From: Caulobacter sp. SLTY
GTDB lineage: Bacteria; Pseudomonadota; Alphaproteobacteria; Caulobacterales; Caulobacteraceae
Assembly (NCBI RefSeq): GCF_009905535.1
Contig: NZ_JAAALA010000020.1
Coordinates: 18,339-82,338, forward strand
Direction: 5' to 3'
Length of the DNA stretch: 64,000 bases
Made by a program: the position numbers and the translations under genes. Positions 19,378 through 28,096 of the stretch are shown here, piece after piece (within the stretch, counting starts at the first letter, position 1; the number at the start of each line of letters is the position of its first letter). Under the pieces are notes generated by a model. It made no database searches. It had not been told where the DNA came from and saw only the letters and a program-made list of their open reading frames with translations.

Positions 19378-19731
19378 ATGGACGCGCGGAAGGCCTTACT
19401 CACGCGCTTCTACAAGGCCCTCGACCAACGGGACGTCGAGGGCATCGTCGCCACATTGCATCCTGACGTAGACTTTCCTGACCAGATCGACGGCGGCCGC
19501 CGGCGGGGCGTGGCAGCGCTCCGCGACTACTGGACCAACGCCTTCACGATGATCCACGCGATCAGCACCCCGTCTGCCTTCAAGGCGTTGGGTGACAGCG
19601 CGATGCTCGCGACGGTGCATCATCACGTCAGCAGCCTGGCCGGAAAGCTCTGGTACGAAGGCACTGTGCAGTACCGGTTCGAGTTTCGGGACGGACTGAT
19701 TGTCCGGATGGATCAGGTGGAAGGGCAATGA
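19378..19731 (+). CDS. NTF2-like (SnoaL-type) protein 1
   Basis: A 117-residue small alpha+beta protein. It opens MDARKALLTRFYKALDQRDVEGIVATLHPDV, the helical start of the SnoaL/NTF2-like superfamily, followed by a curved beta-sheet region. Members range from isomerases to scaffold proteins, so no reaction can be named. It starts 10 bases after the cytochrome c gene and overlaps the next gene by 4 bases. The next gene encodes a paralogous fold. Confidence 0.82.
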   Translation: MDARKALLTRFYKALDQRDVEGIVATLHPDVDFPDQIDGGRRRGVAALRDYWTNAFTMIHAISTPSAFKALGDSAMLATVHHHVSSLAGKLWYEGTVQYRFEFRDGLIVRMDQVEGQ

Positions 19732-20084
19732 CGTCGGTCGAGGCCTATAAGGCGGTGCTGGAACCGCTCTATGAGGCCTTCAACCGCCAGGACGTGCCGG
19801 CGATGCTTGAGGGCCTCGACCCTGGAGTGGAGTGGCGGGATGTGCTCAACGGCGTGCAGATCAAGGGCCGGGCGGCAGTTGAGGCCTATTGGCTCGGGCA
19901 GTTCGAAATCGTGCGGACCGAGTTGAGCCCCCTGACATACACATCTCTCCCGGACGGCCGGGTGGAAGTCGACGTCGATCAAACCGTTCGCAGGCTCGAT
20001 GGCGGGCTTTGGGCCAATCAGCGGGTAACCCACACCTACACCTTCAGTCCTGACGGCCTGATCCTGAGGATGGATCCCAGTTAG
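19728..20084 (+). CDS. NTF2-like (SnoaL-type) protein 2
   Basis: A 118-residue NTF2-like protein similar in layout to its upstream neighbour: AYKAVLEPLYEAFNRQDVPAMLEGLDPGVEWRD aligns with the first protein's opening helices. The pair may be an old tandem duplication or may form a heterodimer (inference). The start ATG overlaps the preceding stop. Its stop overlaps that of the convergent AceE-like gene. Confidence 0.82.
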   Translation: MTSVEAYKAVLEPLYEAFNRQDVPAMLEGLDPGVEWRDVLNGVQIKGRAAVEAYWLGQFEIVRTELSPLTYTSLPDGRVEVDVDQTVRRLDGGLWANQRVTHTYTFSPDGLILRMDPS

Positions 20085-22441
20085 ATCAACAGATCGGCAC
20101 AAGCATCTAGAATCGCGTCGAAATTCAGCCGGTATTTGGCGTAGAGGTCGGGCAGGTCTCCCGACTGCCCGAAGGTCTCCATTCCCAGAGCCCGAACCCG
20201 CTGCCCTCGCACGGACCCCAGCCATGAGAGGGCCGCGGGCGACCCGTCCAGCACGGTGACCAGCACCGCATCGGGGGCCAGGTCGGCCAGGAGCCGCTCG
20301 GCCGTTGAGCTCCGCGCCTCCCCGCCCGTCCAGCGCGCTCGCCCGGCGGCCGTCCAATCGGCGTGCAGCACGTCGGGCGACGTCACCGCGAGCAATCCGG
20401 CCTCCGGCATATCCTCGACGATGGCCTCGAAGGCGGCCAGGGCCTCCGGCGCGATCGCACCGCTGTAGACCAGCGCCATCCGGGCGCCCGGCTCCGGGGG
20501 CCGCATCCAGTATGCGCCGTCGATCGTCCCCTCTCGCCAGGCGTCATCGGACCGCTCCGGCTGCGCCAGAGCGCGGGTCGACAGGCGTAGGTAGGTGGAG
20601 CCGCCATCCTCCCGTTGGATGCGGTCGAAGGCGTGCGCCATCAGCACCGCCGTCTCGTCGGCGAACGCCGGCTCGTAGCTGTCCAGCCCCGGCTGGCTCA
20701 TCCCGATCAGGGGCGTGCCGATCGACTGGTGCGCCCCGCCCTCCGGCGCCAGGGTCAGGCCGCTGGGCGTCGCCACCAGCAGGAAACGGGCGTCCTGGTA
20801 GCAGGCGTAGTTCAGGGCATCCAAGCCGCGGGCGATGAAGGGGTCGTACAGGGTGCCGACCGGGAACAGCCGCTCCCCGAACACAGAGGCGCTCAGCCCC
20901 AGCGCCGCCAGGGCGATGAACAGGTTGTTTTCGGCGATGCCGAGCTCGACATGCTGGCCCGTTTCGGCCATCGCCCAGACCTGGGCGGAGGGGATGCGCC
21001 GGTTCTTGAACACGTCCTCATGCGCTCGTCGGTGGAACACGCCCCGCCGGTTCACGAACCCACCCAGGTTGGTCGATACCGTAACGTCTGGCGAGGTAGT
21101 CACCACCCGGCCCGAAAAATCGTCTGTCCGCTTGGCGATCTCGAACATCACCTTGCCGAACGCTGCCTGGGTCGAGGCCTCCCCGCCGCCCTCGACCGCC
21201 TTCAGCAGCTCGTCCGCCGTCGGCAGGGCCACCGTCGGCGCGACCTTCCTGCCATCCTTGCGGGCCGCGAACGGCGCGGTGTCCACCACATGCCGCAGGG
21301 CGGCCCGCTCATTGTCGCCCAAACCGGAGAAGATGTCCCACTCCTCGCCCTCGACCACGCCCAGCCGCCCGCGCAGCTCGGCGATCTGTGCGGGAGTCAT
21401 CAGGCCCGAATGGTTGTCCTTGTGCCCCTGGAACGGCAGCCGCCAACCTTTCACCGTGTAGGCGATGAAGAACCGCGGCGCATCGTCCTCCGCCGCCCGC
21501 TCGAAGGCCTCGAGAATGGTCTCCAGGCAGTGGCCGCCCAGTTCGGTCATCACCAGGGCCAGGTCGGCGTCGCCATAGCCTTCGATCAGTTTCAGCGCCT
21601 TGGCATCCCCCGCCAGATCGGTGGTGAGACGCTCGCGCCAAGCGGCGCCGCCCTGATAGGTCAGCGCCGAATAGAGGTCGTTCGGCGCGGTCTCGATCCA
21701 GTTGCGCAGCGCCTCGCCGCCCGGCCGGGCGAAGGCGGTCAGCTGGCGTTTGGACCACTTCAGCGTCTCGACCCGCCACCCGGCCGCCTCAAAGATCTCG
21801 CCGTAACGGGTGAACATCCGGTCGGAGGTGGTCGCGTCCAGGCTCTGGCGGTTGTAGTCGACGATCCACCAGGTGTTGCGCAGGTCGTGCTTACAGGCCT
21901 CGATCAGGGCCTCGTAGATGTTGCCCTCGTCCAGCTCCGCATCGCCCAGCAGCGAGATCATCCGCCCCATGGCGTCGGGCTTCACCGCCCCCCGCGCCGC
22001 CAGGTAGTCCTGCGTCAGGCTGGCGAAGGCGGTCATCGCCACACCCAGCCCCACCGATCCGGTGGAGAAATCCACGTCGTCGATGTCCTTGGTCCGCGAC
22101 GGATAGGACTGCGCGCCGCCCAGGCTGCGGAAGCGTTGCAACTGGTCGGTCGTCTGTCGGCCAAACAGATATTGGATGGCATGGAAAACCGGGCTGGCGT
22201 GCGGTTTGACGGCGACCCGGTCCTGCGGCCGAAGGCTGCGGAAATACAAGGCGGTCATCAGGGTGGTCATCGAGGCGCAACTGGCCTGGTGCCCTCCCAC
22301 CTTCAGTCCGTCACGGCTCTCACGCAGATGGTTGGCGTTGTGGATGGTCCAGCTGGCCAGCCAGAGCACCCGCTCCTCCAGCCGGCGCAACAGGGCGATG
22401 TCCTGCCGTTCCGCGGTCGCCAGCCCGTCATCCATGCTCAA
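20081..22441 (-). CDS. Thiamine-diphosphate-dependent E1/transketolase-like enzyme (AceE/MdeB type)
   Basis: A 786-residue enzyme with the single-chain AceE/transketolase layout. The cofactor-binding segment starts GDAELDEGNIYEAL and ends VDYNRQSLD, as in homodimeric pyruvate dehydrogenase E1. GHCLETILEAFERA and YTVKGWRLPFQGHKDNHSG are the AceE-like second part of the domain. The pyrimidine domain holds the likely catalytic Glu in VELGIAENNLFIALAALGLS. AceE itself is nearer 890 residues; the length is closer to MdeB-like 2-oxobutyrate E1 proteins. No E2 or E3 subunit gene is nearby, so the 2-oxoacid and partner are unknown. Confidence 0.8.
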   Translation of the reverse strand: MSMDDGLATAERQDIALLRRLEERVLWLASWTIHNANHLRESRDGLKVGGHQASCASMTTLMTALYFRSLRPQDRVAVKPHASPVFHAIQYLFGRQTTDQLQRFRSLGGAQSYPSRTKDIDDVDFSTGSVGLGVAMTAFASLTQDYLAARGAVKPDAMGRMISLLGDAELDEGNIYEALIEACKHDLRNTWWIVDYNRQSLDATTSDRMFTRYGEIFEAAGWRVETLKWSKRQLTAFARPGGEALRNWIETAPNDLYSALTYQGGAAWRERLTTDLAGDAKALKLIEGYGDADLALVMTELGGHCLETILEAFERAAEDDAPRFFIAYTVKGWRLPFQGHKDNHSGLMTPAQIAELRGRLGVVEGEEWDIFSGLGDNERAALRHVVDTAPFAARKDGRKVAPTVALPTADELLKAVEGGGEASTQAAFGKVMFEIAKRTDDFSGRVVTTSPDVTVSTNLGGFVNRRGVFHRRAHEDVFKNRRIPSAQVWAMAETGQHVELGIAENNLFIALAALGLSASVFGERLFPVGTLYDPFIARGLDALNYACYQDARFLLVATPSGLTLAPEGGAHQSIGTPLIGMSQPGLDSYEPAFADETAVLMAHAFDRIQREDGGSTYLRLSTRALAQPERSDDAWREGTIDGAYWMRPPEPGARMALVYSGAIAPEALAAFEAIVEDMPEAGLLAVTSPDVLHADWTAAGRARWTGGEARSSTAERLLADLAPDAVLVTVLDGSPAALSWLGSVRGQRVRALGMETFGQSGDLPDLYAKYRLNFDAILDACADLLI

Positions 22442-22577
22442 ACGCCATCCAATGCCGAAGAATTCGACCCTTCATAGGGCCGCCCGTCGGCAAACGCTAC
22501 CAGGGCGACATCCGCCTAGCGACCGCGACGGCCATGGGCGATAACAGAGGCCTTCGTTCCAGAGGTTGTGCCTGCCC

Positions 22578-23321
22578 GTGACCGACGCCCTTGTACTGAG
22601 CCGCCTGAACAAGACCTTCGGGACAAAGGCCGCCGTTTCGGATCTCGACCTGACCGTCCGCTCCGGCGAGCTCTACGCCCTGCTCGGCCCTAACGGCGCC
22701 GGCAAGACCACGACCCTGCGAATGGTCGCCGGGCTGCTCAGCCCCACCAGCGGTTCGATCAGCGTGTTCGGGGTCGATGCCTTGAAGGACCCCGCCGACG
22801 CCAAGGCGATGATCGCCTGGGCTCCGGACGAGCCGATGCTCTACGACCGGCTCAACCCGATGGAATACCTGGAGTTCGTCGCAGGCCTGTGGGGCGTGGA
22901 TGGCAAGACGGCGCGGGCGCGGGCCGAGGAACTGCTCAAGTGGCTCGGCCTTTGGGAGGAGCGCACCCAGCGGTGCGAGGGCTTCTCTCGCGGCATGAAG
23001 CAGAAGACGGCGCTGGCCGGGGCGCTGATCCACGAGCCGCGCCTGCTGATGCTCGATGAGCCTCTCACCGGCCTTGACGCGGCCATGGCCCGCCAAGTCA
23101 AGGACGTACTCCAGGAAAAGGTATCCCAGGGCGCCACCGTCATCCTGACCACCCACATCCTCGAGGTGGCCGAGCGGATGGCCGACCGTATCGGCATCAT
23201 TCAGCATGGCAAGCTGCGCGCCGAGGGCAGCCTGGAAGAGCTCCGCGCCCTGGCGGGCGGCGGCCGCGAGACGCTGGAGGACCTGTTCCTTCAATTGACC
23301 GGAGAGGCGGCCCAGCCGTGA
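22578..23321 (+). CDS. ABC exporter ATP-binding protein
   Basis: A 247-residue ABC-2-type ATPase. Walker A is GPNGAGKTT, the signature is FSRGMKQKTALAGA (SRGMKQ), Walker B is LLMLDEPLTGLD and the switch His is in TTHILEVAERMAD. The start is uncertain: GTG 22578 (VTDALVLSRLNKTFG) is preferred to TTG 22566, because AGAGG lies at a workable distance from the former only. It overlaps the permease gene by 4 bases. The substrate is unknown. Confidence 0.9.
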   Translation: MTDALVLSRLNKTFGTKAAVSDLDLTVRSGELYALLGPNGAGKTTTLRMVAGLLSPTSGSISVFGVDALKDPADAKAMIAWAPDEPMLYDRLNPMEYLEFVAGLWGVDGKTARARAEELLKWLGLWEERTQRCEGFSRGMKQKTALAGALIHEPRLLMLDEPLTGLDAAMARQVKDVLQEKVSQGATVILTTHILEVAERMADRIGIIQHGKLRAEGSLEELRALAGGGRETLEDLFLQLTGEAAQP

Positions 23322-24850
23322 TCTTCAAGGCCGGTTCTATCCCCTGGCTGCTGGGCCACGAGATGCGCCTCGCCTTCCGCGAAGGGCGCAATAAGACCCA
23401 GATGATCATCTCGATCGTCGCTCTGGCGATCGGGTTTCTGTTCCTGCTGGCGCTCGGCACGGGCCTCGGTCTGGCGCTGCGCGAACTCGACTGGGCCATG
23501 ACCCCGGCGGCCGCCGCCGTGATTGGGGGCGTGGCCTTCGTGGTCTTCACCTTCATGCTGTCGATGGCCTTGGCCGCCGCGGCTCAGGCGCTTTACGTGC
23601 GCGGCGACCTCGACCTGCTTTTCTCCTCGCCTCTGCCGCCGCGAACGGTGCTGACGGTGCGGTTCCTGGCCATCGCCTTCAACGTCTCGCTGATCCCTTT
23701 CTTCCTGCTGGCCGGGGTGCTGATCCCGGTCGCCATCCTGGGCACGCCTCAGTGGCTGGGCGCCCTGGCGCTAGTGGCCGCCATGGGGTTGATGGCCGCC
23801 GCGCTCGGGCTGCTGCTGGCCATGGCCCTGTTCCGTGTTCTGGGCCCTCGCCGCACCCGAACGGTGGCGCAGGTCCTCGCCGCTCTGGTCGGCGCCGGGG
23901 TCTTCCTGCTGTTCCAGAGTGGCAACTTGATCGACCGGGATCGTCAGGACGGCATGGCCGACCAGATCGAGGCCATGATCCGGGGAACCGTGACCATCCA
24001 GCTGCCACCCTTCGCGGACTGGCCGGCCCGCGCGGCGGTGGGCGAGCCCCTGCCTCTGCTGGTCATTGTCGGCTTGGCGGTGGCTCTGTTCGTGCTGGTC
24101 AACCAGAGCCTGGGCCGTCGCTTCGCCAAGGACGCCGCCTCGGCCATCGGCGCCAATACCGTGGTCCGCCGCCGCGCCATGGCCGGCGACTTCGCCCACG
24201 GGACCTTCGCCGCCACCCTGCGCAAGGAGCTGCGCGTCCTGCTGCGCGACATCGCCCTGATGTCTCAGGTGCTGCTGCGGGTGCTGTTCCTGCTTCCCCT
24301 CGGCTTCATCATGGTCCGCAACGCCAGCGAGGGAGCCAACGTCCTGCTGCCTGGCGGAGCGGCCGCGCTCAGCTTCATCGCCGGCCAGGTTACCGCCAGC
24401 CTGGCCTGGATCACGATCTCGGCCGAGGAGGCGCCGGACCTGCTGGTCTCCTCCCCCGCTCCGGTCCGCGACCTGAATCGCGCAAAGCTGTGGGCCGCCC
24501 TGATCCCGACCGCCGCCCTGCTGGTCATCCCGCTTGGCCTGCTGGCCTGGTTCGCCCCTGTCGCGGCCCTCGCCGCCGCCCTGGGGTCGTTCGCCTCCGC
24601 CTGGTCGGCCGGCATGATCAGCATCTGGCATCAGCGCCCTGGCCGCCGCGCCGATTTCCAGCGCAAGGGCAACCTTCACTGGCTGATCGTCATAGCCATC
24701 ATGATCATCCAGGCCTTGATCGGCTTCGCCACCTTCCTGGCCGCCTGGCTTCTGACATGGGCGATTATCCCGGCGGTGTTGGCAGGGGTGTTCACCCTGG
24801 CCCTTCGGCGGTCGGACGCGCAGATTCTGGCGGCCTTGCGGGAACGGTGA
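23318..24850 (+). CDS. ABC exporter permease (large, ABC-2-like)
   Basis: A 510-residue membrane protein with about 10-12 hydrophobic segments, partner of the upstream ATPase. It starts at GTG 23318 within the overlap. The first helices follow LLGHEMRLAFREGRNKTQMI; the second half has a long cytoplasmic stretch (FAHGTFAATLRKELRVLLRDI) similar to the start of the first half, suggesting two repeated halves. There is no signature that names the exported compound. It is convergent with the RND pump gene 3 bases away. Confidence 0.85.
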   Translation: MIFKAGSIPWLLGHEMRLAFREGRNKTQMIISIVALAIGFLFLLALGTGLGLALRELDWAMTPAAAAVIGGVAFVVFTFMLSMALAAAAQALYVRGDLDLLFSSPLPPRTVLTVRFLAIAFNVSLIPFFLLAGVLIPVAILGTPQWLGALALVAAMGLMAAALGLLLAMALFRVLGPRRTRTVAQVLAALVGAGVFLLFQSGNLIDRDRQDGMADQIEAMIRGTVTIQLPPFADWPARAAVGEPLPLLVIVGLAVALFVLVNQSLGRRFAKDAASAIGANTVVRRRAMAGDFAHGTFAATLRKELRVLLRDIALMSQVLLRVLFLLPLGFIMVRNASEGANVLLPGGAAALSFIAGQVTASLAWITISAEEAPDLLVSSPAPVRDLNRAKLWAALIPTAALLVIPLGLLAWFAPVAALAAALGSFASAWSAGMISIWHQRPGRRADFQRKGNLHWLIVIAIMIIQALIGFATFLAAWLLTWAIIPAVLAGVFTLALRRSDAQILAALRER

Positions 24851-24853
24851 GCC

Positions 24854-27800
24854 CTATTCCGCTGCCTGCTTGAGCCGCTGCTCTTCCTTCTCCTCAAAGG
24901 CTTCGATCTGCTTGGCCGTGTATTCCGGCGACTTCGTGAACCGGGCCAGCAGGTTGTAGAACACCGGCACGATGAACAGGGTCAGCACGGTCGAGACCAG
25001 CACCCCGAAGAAAATCACCACCCCGATGGTCATCCGGCTTTCCGCGCCCGCCCCCTGCCAGAGGATCAGCGGCAGCGCGCCGAAGGCGGCCGAAATGCTG
25101 GTCATGATGATCGGCCGCAAGCGCAGGGCGGAGGCCTCGATCACCGCCTCGCGGATCTGCTTGCCCTCGTCCCGCATCTGGTTGGCGAACTCGACGATCA
25201 GGATGCCGTTCTTGGCCGCGATGCCGATGAGGATGACCAGTCCTATCTGACTGTAGGTATTGATCGACGACCCTGTGATCAGCAGCCCGAATAGCCCGCC
25301 CAGGGCCGCCAACGGCACGGTCAGCATGATCACCGCCGGGTGGATCCAGCTTTCAAACTGCGCAGCCAGGACCAGGAACACCAGCAGCAGCGCAAGGCCG
25401 AAAGCCAGGCCCACCGCGCCGGAGGCCTCGAGGAAGTCCCGCGCCTGCCCGCCCCAGGTGATGGTGACCGCCGAGCTCTCCTGCTTGGCCGCCTCCGCCT
25501 GCAGGAACTCGATGGCCTCGGCCACCGTGTAACCGGGGTTCAGTTGCATGGTCAGGGTGATGGCGCGCAGCCGATCGACACGCGGCCGATCGGGGATGTC
25601 GCCGCGAACCTCGGTGTTCACCACGCTCGACAGCGGCACCAGGGCGCCGGAGCCCGAGCGGACATAGAGGGTGTTCAGGTCACCGATGGTCCGTCGCCGC
25701 TCCAGGTCGGTCTGGACGATCACATAGTATTCCTGGCCGTTCTTGATGTAGGTGCCGACACGGCGAGAGCCGAACATCGTCTCCAGCACACGGCCCACGG
25801 ACTGGGCCGAGACGCCAAGGGCTGCGGCCTTGTCCCGGTCGATGTCGACCGACAGGCGGGGCGCGTTGGGTTCATAGTCGATGCGCGGCCGGGCCATGCC
25901 GGGATTGTTGGCCGCCGCATCCAGGATCGGCTGGAGCCAGCGATCGATCTCGACATAGTCGTTGCCCAGAGCGATCAGATCGACGTTGGCGCCCCCGCCC
26001 CCGCCGCCACCGCCACCGCGCTGGAAGGGGCCGCGCACGCTGGCCACCGCCCGAACGCCGGTGATGCCGCTCAGGGTCCGGTTCAGCTCCGCCGCCACCT
26101 CGTCGGAGGTCTTGGTCCGCTCGCCCCAGCCCTTCATGACCACCACACCGTTGCCGGTGTTGAACTGGCTGTTGCCGAACCGGGGCACGCTGACGATGTA
26201 GCGCTCGGCCTCGCCCTCGTCGTAGTAGCGCTTCAGCTGCTTCTCGACCTCGGCGGCCGCCTTGAGGGTGTACTCGTAGCCGGCGCCTTCCGGGCCGTTG
26301 ATGCTGATATCGACCCGACCCCGATCCTCCGCCGGCACCAGCTCCTGCGGGATGGTGACGAACAGAAGCGCCGCCATGCCGAACAGCACCACCACCAGCA
26401 CCCCCGCCCCAATGCTGGCCGCTCGCCAGCCGAGGATAGCGTCCAGGGAGTCGTGGTACGACTGGCGCAGGGCGTTCATGCCGGCATCGACTCGCCTCGC
26501 CAGCCAACCCTCGCCATGCGCCGGCCGCAGCAGTTTCGACGCCATCATTGGCGACAGGCTGAGCGCCAGCAGGGCCGAGAACGCCACCGCCGCCGCAATC
26601 GCCACCGCCAGCTCGACGAACAGTCGGCCGATGTACCCCGGCAGGAACATGAGGGGGGCGAACACCGCGATCAGCACGATGGTCGTGGCCACGACCGCGA
26701 AGAACACCTGCCGCGTGCCGCGCATGGCCGCCACGGTCGCCGGTTCGCCATCGTCCACCCGTCGCTGGATGTTCTCGACCACCACGATGGCGTCATCCAC
26801 CACCAGCCCGATGGCGAGCACCAGCGCCAGCAGCGTCAGCAGGTTCAGCGAGAAGCCCAGCGGCGCCAGGATGATGAAGGTCGCCAGCAGACAGATCGGC
26901 GCCACCACCGAGGGGATGATGGCCGCTCTCCAACTGCCCAGGAAAACAAAGTTGACCAGCGCCACCAGGAACAGGGCGATGCCCATGGTGACCCACACCT
27001 CGTGGATCGCCTCGGCGGTGAACTCCGAACTGTCGACGGCAATGATCAGTTCGGTCCCGGCCGGCAGGGTTTCGTTGATCTTCGCGACCTCCTCCTTGGC
27101 GAGGTCTGCGATCTTCAGGTCGTTGGCCTGCGACTGGCGCGTAAGCGCGATGCCGATCTGGTCGATGCCGTTGCCGCGGAAGAGTCGCCGGGTTTCATCT
27201 GCGCCTTCCTCGATGCGGGCGATATCGCCCAATCGGGTGGCATAGGCCGGGTTATCGACCCCCGCGCTCTGTACCTGTCCGCTGGTCGAGGTGGTGGCGG
27301 TGGCCCCGGCCACGCCGGACGCGGACGTCGAAGCCTGGCTGCTGGACCCACCAGCGGCGGGGCGCACGGGAAGGGCCGCGAAGTCCTCAGGCCGTGAGTA
27401 GCCACGGTTCACCCGGATGGTGAAGTCCTTGCTCTGGCTCTCCAGCGAACCGGCGGGCAGTTCGACGTTTTGGGTGTTCAGCGCCGTCTCGACATCGTCG
27501 ACGGTCAGACCGCGGGCCGCCATGGCGTCGGCGTCCAGCCAGATCCGCATCGAGTACAGCGGCGCCCCGTTCAGCCCCACCTGCGCCACGCCGGGGATCG
27601 TCGACAGCCGCTCGACCAGATAGCGGTCGGCATAGTCGGCCATCTCCAGGCGGCTCAGCGTCGTGGAGGTCATGTTCAGGATGATGATGGGAGAGGAGTC
27701 GGCGTTGGCCTTGGCGATCTGCGGCGGGTCCGCCTGATCGGGCAGGTTGGCCGACACCCGGCTGACCGCGTCGCGGATATCGTTGGCGGCGGTTTCCAGA

Positions 27801-28096
27801 TTAGTGTCGAGGGTAAAGGTGATGTTCACCCGGCTCTGGCCGTCGCGGCTGGAGCTGTTGACCCGGTCGATACCCTGCACGCCGCTGACCTGACGCTCGA
27901 TGACCTGGGTGATCCGCTCCTCGATGACCTCCGCCGAGGCGCCGCGATAGGTGGTCGAGATCGAGACGATCGGCGGATCGACGTTGGGCAGTTCCCGGAT
28001 CGGCAGCGCCGTGAACGCCGCCAGGCCGATGACACACAGGATGATCGCCGCGACGGCCGCGAAAATCGGCCGGCGGACGGAAAGGTCAGACAGCAT
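24854..28096 (-). CDS. RND efflux pump, inner-membrane transporter (HAE1 family)
   Basis: A 1080-residue AcrB/MexB-type proton-driven exporter. It opens MLSDLSVRRPIFAAVAAIILC, the usual HAE1 start. The proton relay helix is LVVDDAIVVVENIQRR. GYIGRLFVELAVAIAAAVAFSALLALSLSP and GIAAKNGILIVEFANQMRDEG are also conserved. Two low-complexity insertions are unusual: a Ser/Ala/Thr/Gly-rich run in the first periplasmic domain (encoded around 27260-27365) and a nine-glycine run (around 25998-26022). The stop-start junction with the adaptor gene overlaps by 1 base. No outer-membrane factor gene is adjacent. Confidence 0.95.
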   Translation of the reverse strand: MLSDLSVRRPIFAAVAAIILCVIGLAAFTALPIRELPNVDPPIVSISTTYRGASAEVIEERITQVIERQVSGVQGIDRVNSSSRDGQSRVNITFTLDTNLETAANDIRDAVSRVSANLPDQADPPQIAKANADSSPIIILNMTSTTLSRLEMADYADRYLVERLSTIPGVAQVGLNGAPLYSMRIWLDADAMAARGLTVDDVETALNTQNVELPAGSLESQSKDFTIRVNRGYSRPEDFAALPVRPAAGGSSSQASTSASGVAGATATTSTSGQVQSAGVDNPAYATRLGDIARIEEGADETRRLFRGNGIDQIGIALTRQSQANDLKIADLAKEEVAKINETLPAGTELIIAVDSSEFTAEAIHEVWVTMGIALFLVALVNFVFLGSWRAAIIPSVVAPICLLATFIILAPLGFSLNLLTLLALVLAIGLVVDDAIVVVENIQRRVDDGEPATVAAMRGTRQVFFAVVATTIVLIAVFAPLMFLPGYIGRLFVELAVAIAAAVAFSALLALSLSPMMASKLLRPAHGEGWLARRVDAGMNALRQSYHDSLDAILGWRAASIGAGVLVVVLFGMAALLFVTIPQELVPAEDRGRVDISINGPEGAGYEYTLKAAAEVEKQLKRYYDEGEAERYIVSVPRFGNSQFNTGNGVVVMKGWGERTKTSDEVAAELNRTLSGITGVRAVASVRGPFQRGGGGGGGGGANVDLIALGNDYVEIDRWLQPILDAAANNPGMARPRIDYEPNAPRLSVDIDRDKAAALGVSAQSVGRVLETMFGSRRVGTYIKNGQEYYVIVQTDLERRRTIGDLNTLYVRSGSGALVPLSSVVNTEVRGDIPDRPRVDRLRAITLTMQLNPGYTVAEAIEFLQAEAAKQESSAVTITWGGQARDFLEASGAVGLAFGLALLLVFLVLAAQFESWIHPAVIMLTVPLAALGGLFGLLITGSSINTYSQIGLVILIGIAAKNGILIVEFANQMRDEGKQIREAVIEASALRLRPIIMTSISAAFGALPLILWQGAGAESRMTIGVVIFFGVLVSTVLTLFIVPVFYNLLARFTKSPEYTAKQIEAFEEKEEQRLKQAAE

